Assembly: GCF_033568475.1 (NCBI RefSeq)
Contig: NC_133120.1
Location: 94,568,151 to 94,632,150 of the forward strand
From: Henckelia pumila
Taxonomy: Eukaryota > Streptophyta > Magnoliopsida > Lamiales > Gesneriaceae
DNA: 64,000 nt
Direction of reading: 5' to 3'
The notes under the pieces were generated by a model that saw only the letters and a list, made by a program, of their open reading frames with translations, did not search any database and had not been told where the DNA came from. The position numbers were made by a program, and so were the translations under genes. How positions within the stretch are numbered: position 1 is the stretch's first letter; every line of letters begins with the position of its first letter. This document shows positions 23,990 to 36,540 of this stretch, one piece after another.

Positions 23990-25423
23990 TCATGCCTTTG
24001 GCTGGATGCTAACTCCTTTTATTAATAGCCCTCTCTTCCATTGTCCACCTTCGTATTCATATAGAGAAAATTCCATTTCTCCCACCTTCTCGGCTGAGAC
24101 TTTTACTTCTCCTGCCGGGATTTGTATCCATCGTCCTCTTGGCTTTTCCATCATATTTTCTTTGTGTTCTTGTCTGCTTCCATCTAGTAAAGTGAGTCTA
24201 AGATTTACAGGAACTTCCCATCCATAAACAGGTTCCTTTAGCTTCACAATGAAAATAACTTCGTATGTAGTTCCCGGTGAAAGGTTAGCAATCTGAAATC
24301 TTCCATGTACCTCTAGCCAGCATACATCAAGCAGTTCGGCAGCCGCAATAGTCACATTACTGTACAAATATAAGTATCAAGTACATAAGATTTCATATTG
24401 CAGACCGATTCTCACGTAGTAATGACATAAAGTAAAACCTTTGCAAATTGTTCAAGTGGACATGGACACGTGGTTTTCTGAATAATACTAGAGTGATTTT
24501 GCCTTGTGGAAATCCTAGGCGAATGTCTGATATGCACTTCTGAACAGGGCTGATTAGCCATATTGCTGCTAGCCTGCTATTCTGAGATGGCAATGTCTAA
24601 CTATTTGTATATTCATCAAATATTTACGTCCATTTTTCTTTTGCAGAAGTCTCATTCATCATTCTATCCTGATGAAACTGCTTTCATGAGGTTGTTTGCT
24701 TGTCAGCCTACTAATGTTATGATTACCTGGACTCTTGGACCAAGGGCCAGTTCCAGAAACGGCTGTCTTCTGCCCATGTAATTGAGAGATCTCGAGCAAA
24801 CAACATGAAGCAGTTGTTATTAGTCTCCTTGTCAACCCAGTATTTCTGCAAACAACAGAAATGCTGTGTAAGAAATAGAAAAAGGCCACTCACTGTTCTT
24901 ACTGCTAAAGATTTGTATTTTCCATTGCTGACATTCATGGTTACTTGATGTTGTAGTAACTGATGGATTCTGTTTTATTTTCCTAGAAGCATGGTGTGCA
25001 GGCACTTCTACCGGTCAGTCTTGCTCATAATCTTGATTTGGTGTTATTACAGTGTTGGTAAAATTATATTATATTTTGGTAATTTCTTTCTTTTGAAATT
25101 AATGGGCATATATACATACTTGTTTCGTATACCAATGTTCATCATAGTTGATCACGTATTAGACAGAAATCACTTGCCTTCCTGTTTTGATTCAAGAATA
25201 TGCCTGCGTAAAGCTGGTCGTGCAGCTGCTGCATGTTTGTTGATGATTTCTCAATTGGTGAGTCGGCATCTTTCAATATACCTTCCCAGTTATGAGGCAA
25301 TGGAACTCGTGTTGTAGCAGAGTCAGTAGCTTTACCATCAGCGTTATATGTAACGGGTGAGTTTGTTGTTTCTTTGTTTGGGTGTGAAGCCTCATCTTTG
25401 TCTTGCGATGACCCTGCCCCCAT
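23990..25423 (-). CDS. Phloem protein 2 (PP2-A type lectin), gene 1
   Basis: Three exons: 25178-25423, 24727-24845 and 23990-24359, giving 244 residues with phases in agreement. The protein starts MGAGSS, a fit to the N-myristoylation consensus, followed by a polar region of about 60 residues. The PP2 domain starts at KYWVDKETNNNCFMLFARDL and continues with SITWAEDSRFWNW, VCWLEVHGRF, LSPGTTYEV, GRWIQIP and GEMEFSLYEYEGG. Family role: carbohydrate-binding (chito-oligosaccharide type) lectins of phloem and other tissues, linked to defence; the ligand here is unknown. The first intron begins with GC instead of GT (AAG|GCAAGT), a known minor donor class. A TATA box lies at 25489-25496. Confidence 0.9.
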
Positions 25424-25488
25424 AATGCCAAAGATGAGAAAGTCACCACCTTAAATATTTTGGTTGTTTTCTAGTATCAGAAATCCAG

Positions 25489-25496
25489 TTTATATA
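25489..25496 (-). promoter_or_regulatory. TATA box of PP2 gene 1
   Basis: TATATAAA on the minus strand, 66 bases upstream of the ATG at 25423. Position and sequence fit a core promoter. Confidence 0.6.
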
Positions 25497-26730
25497 GTAG
25501 TTGCCTAGTTGGTTAATACCGCGTACATAGATGTGGTGGTGTTGGGGGAAAGAAAAACATCTGCGGTTGAAATTGATGACAACTCTGTGCGAATCGCACT
25601 AATAAAGTTTGCGAGCATCATTTTCCACTCATCTCCAGTCTCCACCATGTTGACAAAACCGTCTGCGGATGAAAATCAAGTATCTATGATTCCAGCTTTG
25701 GAATCTGATGCTTGAATAGACAGATGCCTGGTTTTGTTGGGTCTCAATGTTCAATTCGTTGACATCTAGTGTGATAATTTCGCTTTAGCGCGAACATTTG
25801 ACCTTATGGTAGACGTTAGTTTACCATTAGGTGGTCACTTCAGTATATACTGCTATAATTCCACTACAGGGCTTTCACGTTTGTAATTCATTTCACTGTA
25901 ATTTCAATGCTGCTGTGGCTTATTCATATTCCTTTCGTGTATGTTGGACATTTGCGCTGGCTTTATTCCAGTTGGTTTCTAGCATATGCCAAGCGCCTCA
26001 TTTCGATAATATCTTAATCTTTTTTGGCCTCCATTTTCTCTTTGCTAGATTCCATTCCCCCTATGTAGCTAGCCACCACCTTTATTCCTTTCCCTTTTCT
26101 TACCGCACCTCTTGTACTTGCATTCCATGATTAAGACGAGCAGATTTCAGGGATTTATTTTGCCTTTCATGAAAGAAAGAAAAATTAGCCACTTGATTCT
26201 TTAGGAGTCGGTGCGGGTAGGCTTTTGTGGGGTTCGAGTTGTTGTAATCGAGTATCTGACATATCGAATGGAGAAAAAGAGTACCTGATTATATCTGAAT
26301 AATATCGGGTACCCAAAAAACCTTTTTAAAAAATATATATAACTAGGAGTTCTTGTTTAGCCAGTGTTTAAGTCCTAAACTGGATTGGGTTTGTGCAAAT
26401 TACTTGTATAAATCAAAGTCTTCTAGTAAAATCCTTCCGAGGTGGAAGAAGGGGTGACGTAGGAGTATTTGAAATCTCCGAACATCCATAAACAACTACT
26501 TGTGTCATTTCAGTTCACTCACCATTAACATACACCCTAAACTGATATTCACTCAGTGTTTTAAATCTGCAGCTTGACATATTTTCGCACATATTTTGTT
26601 TGTCAAACTGCATCCGACACTAAGATAAGCCTCGAATTCATTCATTAAACCGATTGAGTTCAATATTTCCTACTAAACTGTTTGAAAGTATATTCACCCC
26701 CCTCTAGACTTTCAACCGATCCTAACACAA
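25497..26730. other. Upstream region of PP2 gene 1
   Basis: No convincing gene. Open frames at about 25509-25715 and 25831-26130 have no recognisable domain and look incidental. Confidence 0.45.
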
Positions 26731-28365
26731 CTTATCCCCATTAAATTCATATTATTAACTACTTGTATAATTATTTTATTTTATTAAAATTTCATTAAAT
26801 AAGGGCAAAATGAGAAAAATTTTTACAAAATTTACTTTTTCAAACACTTTCTTAATATATATGTGAAAATATAAACAAGCCTAAATACACAGAACGGAAT
26901 GAATATATTTTTTACTTTGGATAAGAAAATATTTATGTTGTTGATTACATTTGTGATCCCTAAAATTTTCAAAAATATTAGACAAAAATATTAATTATTA
27001 AATGAAAAATGATAATAACCAAAGTGCAACAAAATTAAATATTAACAATTAAATATTTAAAATTAATATAATAATTTTTTAGTTTAAGAAATGAATTAAA
27101 TTTAACAATTAATCTACTTTGAATAATAAATCAATGGACAAAAAATTAAGATAAATTTCAATTACTAACTTTTTAATTTAAGACATGAATTAAATATAAA
27201 AAATTAATATACCTTGAATAATAAATGGACAAAAATTAATTACTCTTGAATAATCAAGAAAATGAAATGAAAAATCTAAAAAAAACATTGAAAATGACAA
27301 AAATATTTAATTAATAGTATGTAAGATAAAGAAGAACAAATTAGAGAATTCTCAATTAGAACTCATATATTTATAAGAGTAATACATAAATAAATGGAAC
27401 GAAATGAATATATATTTTTTACCTGACAAGAAAATATTTATGTTGTTAATTAATTATTTTAAATTTTCATATTTTTTTACCGATTTATCCCTATTAAATT
27501 CATATTAACTACTTGTATAATTATTTTATTTTATTAGTATTAATTGATTCTATTAGCCAAATATTATATTTTAATACAAATATGAACATAAAACTAAGTT
27601 ATAATCATACTCTTTATGCCTAACTTATTTAAATTACATTTATTTTTATCGGTCTCAATTATATAGTATAGTTTTCATATTAAATATCATATATCCTACT
27701 CTTTTAACAACTTATCCCCATTAAATTCATATTATTAACTACTTGTATAATTATTTTATTTTATTAAAATTTCATTAAATAAAGGCAAAATAAGAAATTT
27801 CTTTACAAAAATTTACTTTTTCAAACACTTTCTTAATATGTATGTGAAAATATAAACAAGCCTAAATACACATGACGAAATGAATATATTTTTTACTTTG
27901 GATAAGAAAATATTGATGTTGATTACATTTGTAGTCCCTAAAATTTTCAAAAATATTAGACAAAAATATTAATTATTAAATGAAAAATGATAATAACCAA
28001 AGTGCAACAAAATTAAATATTAACAATTAAATATTTAAATTAATATAATAATTTTTAAGTTTAAGAAATGAACTAAATTTAACAATTAATCTACTTTGAA
28101 TAATAAATTATCAATGGACACAAAATTAAGATAAATTTCAATTACTAAATTTTTTAATTTAAGAAACAAATTAAATATAAAAAATTAATATACCTTGAAT
28201 AAATAAATGGACAAAAATTAATTACTCTTGAATAATCTAGAAAATGAAATGAAAAACATAAAAAAACATTGAAAATGACAAAAATATTTAATTAATAGTA
28301 TGTAAGATAAAGAAGGACAAATTAGAGAATTCACAATTAGAACTCATATATTTATAAGAGTAATA
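26731..28365. repeat. Duplicated AT-rich segment, Stowaway-like
   Basis: About 650 bases at 26731-27384 recur at 27711-28365, an offset of 980-981. Both start CTTATCCCCATTAAATTC and end TTTATAAGAGTAATA. The upstream edge of the second copy (about 27645) has CGGTCTCAATTATATAGTA, and the inner sequence has a TTTACTTTTTCAAACACTTTC run, like the interior of the Stowaway MITE at 41093. The duplicated unit therefore seems to include a decayed relative of that family. No protein is encoded. Confidence 0.85.
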
Positions 28366-29271
28366 GATTAGTGTCATAATTTATAACAAAAAATTATAAA
28401 AATAGTGATGTTTTCTAAATATATAATATGGATTATCTATTAGGTATAATAGCTTAAATAATTAGAGGAAAGGCAATTTGATATTAAAAAGTGTGGTTGT
28501 GTGTGTGTGTGTGTGGGTAATATATGAGAAAATTAAGTTGTTGGTAGAACTTAGAAAATAATATATAAAAAACTTAAAAAGTATATGGAATATGTTATTT
28601 GAACATTATTTAATTTACAAATTTAGAGGTAACTAGCATTTTTATATTAATAATATGCTTAAAATATATTTATTAATAATGATGAAATTAAGATATATTT
28701 GATAATATATTTCAATATGAACTTTTATATATTTATACATTTTTCAGTCAAAAATTAAAATAATATCTTTAATTAAAGACCGAGATTCATTTGAAAAATG
28801 TTTTGGTCTGTTTGATTACACCAATGTGAATTTACAATTACAAACTTCAAACATACATTATATTTCATATGGATTATTGGAAAAAAATGATAGAAAACAT
28901 TATTGCATTTCTCATTTCTACTATCAAAAGTCACCTATTATCTATGTCATGCTAAAGTTAATGATCCATTTCAATTAGTTTTATTGTAGTTTTCTTTAAA
29001 ACGGATCATTAAAATTTCGTATTTATATGGCTAGTTATATATGAATATTGAGACTTTTAGTGGTGCGACTTTATGACACCAATTTGTTTTTACAAAAAGA
29101 TGTTGTAAACTTGGAAAATTAATTTTTTTATTCAACAAAAAAAATAGTAAATTATAACCTATGATTCACTTTCAAAAGTTCAAATGATAATATAAAAAAC
29201 TTTGAAATCGTCTACTCCAATTACTAAATGAACATGTAGAAAAAACAATTATAAAACATATATATTGTTAG
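28366..29271. other. AT-rich spacer
   Basis: Very AT-rich, with a short (GT)n microsatellite at about 28496-28515. No gene or transposon terminus is seen. Confidence 0.55.
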
Positions 29272-29439
29272 AAATTTTTAGTTGTTCAACCATTCCTGCT
29301 CAACTCGTCTCCGACAACTAAAACCTGATAGTGGGTTTCAGTGATACGAATTTTTTTTAAAAAAAACAACTAAAACCCGGTAATGGGTTTTAATGGTCGG
29401 GAACGAGTTGGGCAGAAATAGTTGAACAGCTGAAAATTA
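29272..29439. mobile_element. Foldback MITE
   Basis: AATTTTTAGTTGTTCAACC near the left edge pairs with GGTTGAACA-type sequence at the right (GTTGAACAGCTGAAAATT), and the pairing continues inward through CAACTCGT/ACGAGTTG and AAAACC/GGTTTT. It is nearly a full-length hairpin of about 168 bases with a short central loop. No target duplication was resolved. Confidence 0.65.
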
Positions 29440-29950
29440 CTCTATATATTATATAGAATTACACAAACAATATGTATGTAACATTCACTAGTATATAGAA
29501 TTCGGGGTTTGGCATTAGTTGAACTTTTTTTTTTTGGTTTTCTAAAAATAACCCGACCCGCCTGTGATGACCCGTGCGCATCGTTCCTAATTAGGCCGAC
29601 GAATTACATAACGAGGCAAAAGCAAAGTAAAAAATGGTTACATGAAAAGCTAACAGTTCATATATAGCCAATAATACATTACTTATTCATTACATCAAGA
29701 TTACAACACACAACTCTCGAAAAACCTTAAATATCACAAGTAATGAAAACTCTTTCGTCAAAACCAAAAAAAAAAAGAAAGAAAGAAAGAAGCAATGAAG
29801 ACTCTCCATCGGCCGCACGAAGACATTCGGAACAATTTATTATTATACAAAGACATCAAAATTAATAACAATAAATGTATAGTTTGTGGTGTTGATTATA
29901 TTAACTGTTTGACACATGCAAGCATTGTGATGTATAGTTTGTGGTGTTGA
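29440..29950. other. Spacer downstream of PP2 gene 2
   Basis: It should include the 3' untranslated region of the minus-strand PP2 gene. A segment near 29879-29895 (TGTATAGTTTGTGGTGTTGA) is repeated at about 29931-29950, a short direct duplication. Nothing else is seen. Confidence 0.45.
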
Positions 29951-30654
29951 TTAATTCAATTCTTGGACATAAGCATTGTGAATTCTGAGGCCACCCTTCC
30001 ACTTTTCACTCCATACTTCATACAAGCCAAAGTAAAGCTTTTTATCATCACCAGAAGAAGACTGATTTGTGCGCAACAATTTCCCAAAAATCTTGAACTT
30101 CTGGTTCTCGTCGGGGTTCACTTGAAACTTTGTCCATGCAAATTTACCCTCTTTCCCTCTCTTAATCATAAGATAGAGAGGAGAGGCACCCCACCCAAAG
30201 GCATCTGGCGCTAAGGATACTTCGAACCCCACTTCATAATCCTTTTTCGGATTTGTTTCGTCCACGCAACCCGTAACCTCCAGCCAACACACTTGATACA
30301 ACTCTGCAGGCATGCTCCTGCAGTTACAATGCTGAGTGTTATTACTTACTTCTATGTAAAAAGAGTATATCTACATACATGTATATTAAGTAGTCGCTTA
30401 ACGTACGTACCCTTCGCGCACGTTCCAGTATCGGTCATCTCTCCCCCAAACAATATTAAGATATTGGGGTTGAATGACCATCTTCCCGGCACCAGGAGTC
30501 TGCATGGACATTAAGTCATTCATTAAAATATATATACTTGATGATTAAATTAGTTGCAAGAAACTAGAAGAGGAATATGAGTGAACATGAAAGCGCATAC
30601 CTCTTTGTATTTTAGTTGAAAATTTGCTATGTGGTGTGGATTGTTGGAAGACAT
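29951..30654 (-). CDS. Phloem protein 2 (PP2-A type lectin), gene 2
   Basis: Three exons: 30601-30654, 30411-30499 and 29951-30317, giving 169 residues with phases in agreement. Unlike gene 1 it has almost no N-terminal extension and runs straight into the lectin domain: MVIQPQYLNIVWGRDDRYW, VCWLEVTG, KDYEVGFEVSL, FGWG, KLYFGLYEVWSEKWKGG. It is therefore close to the PP2-A9/A10-like short forms. It lies 4.5 kb from gene 1 on the same strand, but the sequences are quite different, so this is an old pair rather than a recent tandem copy. All introns are GT-AG. Confidence 0.9.
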
Positions 30655-30719
30655 TTCAAAATCAATAGGATGTATGTTGTATGTATGAAGAAGATGTCTA
30701 TTCTTCCATCGCAGCGGCG

Positions 30720-30727
30720 TATATATA
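30720..30727 (-). promoter_or_regulatory. TATA box of PP2 gene 2
   Basis: TATATATA 66 bases upstream of the ATG at 30654, the same spacing as in PP2 gene 1. Confidence 0.6.
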
Positions 30728-32746
30728 ATGACTGGGGAAAATGAAGAAGATGGAAGGAATAATATTATGGTTTCTGGCTTGAATGGGAAAAAGGAGAGAC
30801 GAAAGAACGAAGCAAGTCACTTTGGAATATCAAAAAGAAGGGCTGCGTTAATTCCAATCACATATAAGCCACCGTTTGGTGCTTGACAAACAAATGCCAT
30901 ATCACATCTCAAGTCATAATCCATTGTATCAAAAGATTCCAGTCCCCCACCACCAAAATAATATTCCATATGATCACACGCTATAGCTTTCTTTTTTCCT
31001 CTTCTGCTTGCTTGCTTCATCGATACTTGAGATTCGCGAGAAGACACGCGAAACTACTACTCATTTGCTGCCTCTTAATATCCCAGAAAAGAAGTAGAAG
31101 ATTGAAACACGCGGATTTTATTCTTTTCATCGTCATCCAAGCACGAGCTTTCCACGAATAAACGTTTAGGTATCTGAAACAAAAGCAGGATAAAGATGAA
31201 TTTCCCATCTTGTGCAAACAGTAAAATTATCTACGCAAAAGCAGAAAAAATTTTAAATGCTTTACACGACACAAATGCATAATGGTATTCAAAACGGCGT
31301 GTAATTCAATTCCAAGAATGCTACGTAAGTTACTAGTCCCTACTAAAAGGTCTCTACCGAAAGTATTTTCCACCTTGACAGTACGAATATATCTACAACC
31401 GAAGGTGTCGTAGCCATTTTCGCTTGTCCGAGATGTTTTACCATTTCTATTCACCATCTGACATTTGGAAAGAGAGAGAGACGGTGAAGCAAGTGACCAT
31501 GCCATTCAAGAGACAAGAAATATGCTCTCATAATAAAGAAACGAAGCGTAACCTCTTCACCTAACCAGGACCACAATTGTAAAGAATCTGAGCCACAAAC
31601 GAACAGATAGATACAGTACCAGCAATTGCATAAGTTAGACATCAACTTTCCATTTTCACAAAGTTCATGAACTATACCAGAGGGAAAAATGGTGGAAGCA
31701 CTTCTCGGCTTTTCTTAACAAAATTTCAAACACTACCTATGTGTTCCTGGATTTTAGATTCTGCTACATGCTACTCGGCCACATTCTCCGTAATAGGGAT
31801 TAAATCTCTGCGTAGATTAAATCAAAGAATCCCTGGCCATAATACAAACATAAAAACAACTATATCAATCGCCAAGCGAAAAATCCCGTGCAGAACTGGG
31901 AAACAGTAGAACACTGGCAAATCTTGTGCAACACGGACACTTGTCTTTGGAAAAGGTACTTTGATCCATATTATTTGCAACAGATGAGCTCTGGACATAA
32001 AAAAATGTGGATCATGTTTACAACCAATAATCACTTGGGTGACATAATCATAATGACAGTAAACAAAAAAAATACTTGAACGCACTTGACTTGCAAGAGA
32101 GTTTTCGAAGGCCAGTGTAACACAACAGAATCAGCATCACCTATATTTTTTTTGGTGCATAGTTATTATTTTGTTTTGGTGCACCATTCCGATCCATTAT
32201 CGCACATTCCAGGCAGCAGATTAATGAACCACTGAAAAATGAAAATTGCTCATTTATGATCATACGCGTACCATATAATAACATTGTTAAATCCATTCAT
32301 TCAATAGACATTCCCCTTTGTCCCCATGCACCCAGTACCCTTGCATTCATTTTTTGAGCAGCAGTAATTTTTTATCAATTTCCATGTCCCCTTTTTTGTC
32401 CCTTTCGTTTGTTCACATTTTATATAGGTGATTGTTAAACACCGCGTTTTTTATCCTAGACTAGACTAGAATTCCATCTTTAAAAAATATATATAGTTAC
32501 CACCCTGAGACAAGTACAAGGTTATAGCACTAAGTTCACTAATTAGTGGATGAGAGGGAGTCACATTTTGGCAGAAATCTTCCCCCCGGAAAAAGAAACA
32601 AAAACAAAAAAAACAACACACCCACCAAGAATCAACGAGATATATAGATACATGTTAATGAAGTAAATTGGTAGCAGTACAGGGGATCTCATATTATGAG
32701 GAATCATTCCATACTAAATAGGTCTCGTTCAGTTATTTTAGGGTAA
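30728..32746. other. Spacer between PP2 gene 2 and EXO84C
   Basis: About 2 kb with several open frames of 60-90 codons on both strands, none with a recognisable domain or supporting splice structure. The part next to 32747 should be the EXO84C 3' untranslated region. No RNA gene or transposon terminus was recognised. Confidence 0.45.
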
Positions 32747-35700
32747 TCAGTTTTCAGGATCAGTCAAGTCCACAGGACTGTCCAATTCTTCCATTCTTGC
32801 AGATGCAAATGACTCTTCGGTATCCACCGATGACAGAGACGAAGGAGAGTCATCTGAATCTGAGACCACCTCGTCCTCCAATATTATGTGCTCCTCGTCA
32901 TCAATTTCTGATATATCCGACCCCGACGCTACCATCAGAAGCTTGTTTATTGCAACTTTTGCGGTTTCCACAAACCATTCATCCTCTGGAAGACAACTGA
33001 AAAGAAAGAGTGTTGACAACAGAATTCACTAACGTCAGGTAATTAAATGAGACAGGTAAGTTTACCTTTGGGGATCAATTCCTCTGGCAGAGAATGCCTT
33101 CACTGCCCGAGCAATTATGTCTGAGGCTATTTTATGCACGTGCCTAGATGGATACCCCGCAAAACGTGCAATTTCAACGGTGAAGTGCATATCAAGTATT
33201 AACTGCAATACACGGACGGAGAATCACTTGCTGTGGAGAAGAAAAACATGGAAAGGAAAAGGAATGACATGTTACAAATACCTGCTGCAGCCCAACTGGC
33301 CGAAGAGGAGGAGCTGAATCGAGCTCTAGAACACCCCAAAACTCCTGCTCATCTGACAACCACATGACCACTGTCTCTGTCAACCTTGCCAGCAGAACCT
33401 TCTGTATCTTCTCTCTTCCTAGCAAAACATCTCCAGCCACAGCTGCTAGCTGTTGTAACTTCCCAAATAATGCCTGTGTAATGATTATCAATAAATTAAA
33501 TTAAGATATGTATATCCATCAAAAGGAAATCATCACGGGCAAGGGGGGAAAGGGTTGGAGCAAAAAAACAAAAACCTGGAATGGAAGTGACGGGAGCGGA
33601 TCAGAGTTCCGAGTTAAATCTTTCTCTTTGCCACGTATATAAATCTGTGCATCTAATCGGGTTTCTCCATCTCTAGAATAAATGAAGCTTAAAACATATT
33701 GTCGACAGAAATGATCTCTAAGTTTATCCAGAGAATGCTGAAGTTGACGTCTCCATTCCTTAGGATCAACAGCATTACTTACAGAAGATAAGATATTATC
33801 AGCTACTCCAGCCCCTGTTTCCTTGCTCTCATTTAACACATTCCAAATTCGTGAAACTACCATTGGCAACAATTCTTCGGCAATAGTAAATGCAGTACCC
33901 AACAAAGCAAGTTGTTGTGAATCTGTTTCAGCTTTCAAAGGTATGTGCTCCTTTAGCTCCATAAGATGGTCATCTTCAGAGGGACCAGTTAAGGCTTTTA
34001 TCAAAAGGTCAACATACTTATCAAAAAGTTGTGAAATCCTTGCCAATATGTTTCCTCCAAAATGCAGGATCACCAAACCGGTTAGCTGCTCAACTATCTC
34101 CTGCAGAAGAAATTAATCAATGAGAATTGAAATTGATTTAAACAAAATTTCCTGTGATTTCACACTTGTCCAGTTATTGTAATAAACGATACGATGAATC
34201 AGTTCACGATAAAAGCAATTTGCCAACTTTTCCATCCTCATCTAATATTTAATTAAAACTACAACTTAACAAACTAATGCATAAATTTTGCAATCAATCA
34301 TTCCACTCATGCAACGCAATCCAACTGACCTTGACAACAAAAATAAATCTCATTCCACAGTCAACCATGGCATCCGATGAAGTCGCAAAAGTCGAAAGTG
34401 GAGACGCAAAGCGAGGTGATAAAGGCATGGTTTCATCCCCTCCAACCAAATCGAGAACCACTCTTCTAGCTCGTCGAAAATTTAATTCCAAGACCTCTTC
34501 AACATAAGGCTGCAAAAGCACCAAAAGCAACTTTGACAATTTGAGACCCTGTGATTCCAAGGCAGAGCAGTGGTTAAGACTAGCCTGAACGCATACACTA
34601 GCTGCACGTAAAGCAGAAGCTATCTCAGAAGATGGTGCATTTTCCTTGACCAACCGGACTAATGATTCTATCTCCCATTCAGCCCATTGAACAATTTTAT
34701 TACTGTAAGCGGGATTGTCCCCAAACATCAAACCAGATTCTTTAGTCGCCAATGAAATCATTGAGAAGACAAGGTTAGACAATGTTGCCGAATACGTTTC
34801 AGGGTAGCAAGGACATAGAGCAAGAAAATCTTCAATACTTCTCTGGAGGCGGGATCCATAAGATTTCAAAAATATCTGATGTGCTAAGGTACCTTTCCCA
34901 AGCTTTAAAAGGCCAGATAAAACCTTTTTCATTTCTAAAACACCAACAGAAGGTTGTTTGCTAATCTCGATAAGTTGCATCTCAAGCATTTCCTTCCTTT
35001 TCGACAGAGCAGACTTGAACGAGGAGCATTCATCAGCTGCATTGTCCCCTGAGCCTTTCAGCTCTGAATTATTTCGCTCTCCACCATCAATTGCATCGAT
35101 TGCTTCATCTATCTTATGCTCGGCCAAAAGAACATCAATGTGCTCCAACACTTGGGTTCTTTGATCCTCCACTTCAGTTGGGATTATATAATCAATTTCA
35201 GAAGGTTGATGGCTTTCTGGAGCTTCCTGGACATCACCACTAGCTCGGGACCATTCTTCCAATTCTTGACACACACCACTCAGTAGATCCTGCACAAGAA
35301 TCCCCTGTGCAGAAATATGCTTTTGAAGCTCATTTAACTCATGTTTTGTTTCAACTACTTCATCAGATAACCTACAATTACCATTAAAAGCTCAAGTCAA
35401 TTGTTTATGTTTAGGTAATCATGAAAAATGATTAAGCACCACAAATAGATTGACAGGAAACTGTCTCAGCCAGTTCGTTATTAAGGCTAGCATAACATGG
35501 AATATCTAACTTGGTATAACGGTTAAATTTTGCGGAAAACCAGAATTGAATTCCCGTATTTCAACAGTAAATTGATCCTTACTCCTTAGTCCTTTCTACC
35601 AACCTAAGAGCAATTACCCACGTATTCTTCCTGTTTTTTTTTAATGTGCATTCTGTATGTACAAATAAACATTAATCAAAATACATGCGATGAAAACACC

Positions 35701-36540
35701 ATACAATGTGCAGCCAACTTTGCAGCTGTAAGATAGTCTCACATAAAAACAGGGGAATGCGTCACCTCAAAAATGCCAAATACTTTGTGTGTGTATCACC
35801 GCACAAGTTTTCAACTGCATCTTTGAGATCCAGGAGTTCAAAACAGATCTTCCTGATTCCCTAAAGAGATAAAATTCTGAGCAATTACGGGGTAGCAACA
35901 AGAGAATGAAAAGGATAACAGAACATCAAGAAGGATGCCAAGAATTACATTAGGAATATTTCACCAAGGTAAACCGTAAAGAGAAAACAGGTTAAGAAGT
36001 GAAAAAGATTAATATTAGCATCTCAAATCACGGAAACAACAGAGAGATGCATAATTCCCAGTTTCCATAGGCAAATGCCGAAGAGAAAGCCTAATCTGGC
36101 TGTATCAAGCATTTTACATAGTGGAGCAAAGGGACATCCTGGAATTATTCAACTACATCAGCATTGTCATTTAGTTGCGTAGCTCAAAATAAGGAATTTC
36201 CCAAGTTGCAAGCAATTTCTCCCTTACGTACGAGTAAAAACGACAACTTTTAGTCCCTGAAATTCATATTTTTCCAGCGGCAAGTAGATTCATTGGCTCA
36301 GTAGGTTAAAGGAAAAAGCGATCAAAAACAACAATTGTAAATGGGTGATTCATCAATAAGAAAAAGAGTGTAAAATTTAGAGTAAGTTAGCTTGGAAATT
36401 TCAAAATAAAGCCGTACTTTCTCAGTCTTGGACTGGTAAACGGTGTCGATTTTGGACTGTGAGGTGACACTTTCCATGGAGGGGAAATCGTCATCTTCTT
36501 CGCTGCTTTCCACCATATTCATCCTGCTTCCTTCGCCCAC
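32747..36540 (-). CDS. EXO84C: Exocyst complex component EXO84C
   Basis: Seven exons: 36418-36540, 35766-35860, 34330-35371, 33576-34100, 33282-33473, 33066-33202, 32747-32996, giving about 787 residues with all phases consistent. The start could be 36540 (MGEGSR) or the in-frame ATG at 36522 ([15 protein letters not shown]), which matches the family better. Exons 1-3 carry the N-terminal helical region ([33 protein letters not shown]). The large exon 3 and exons 4-6 carry the Exo84 C-terminal region ([31 protein letters not shown]). The C-terminus is acidic. Role: a subunit of the octameric exocyst that tethers secretory vesicles to the plasma membrane. The start [10 protein letters not shown] and the overall sequence fit EXO84C rather than EXO84A or B. 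Confidence 0.95.

Noticed and set aside
25509-25715. 68-residue ORF upstream of PP2 gene 1
   Set aside because: No family recognised, and it lies right behind the PP2 promoter on the opposite strand.
31227-31505. 92-residue minus-strand ORF between PP2 gene 2 and EXO84C
   Set aside because: No domain, no supporting promoter or splice pattern, and similar-size chance frames nearby.
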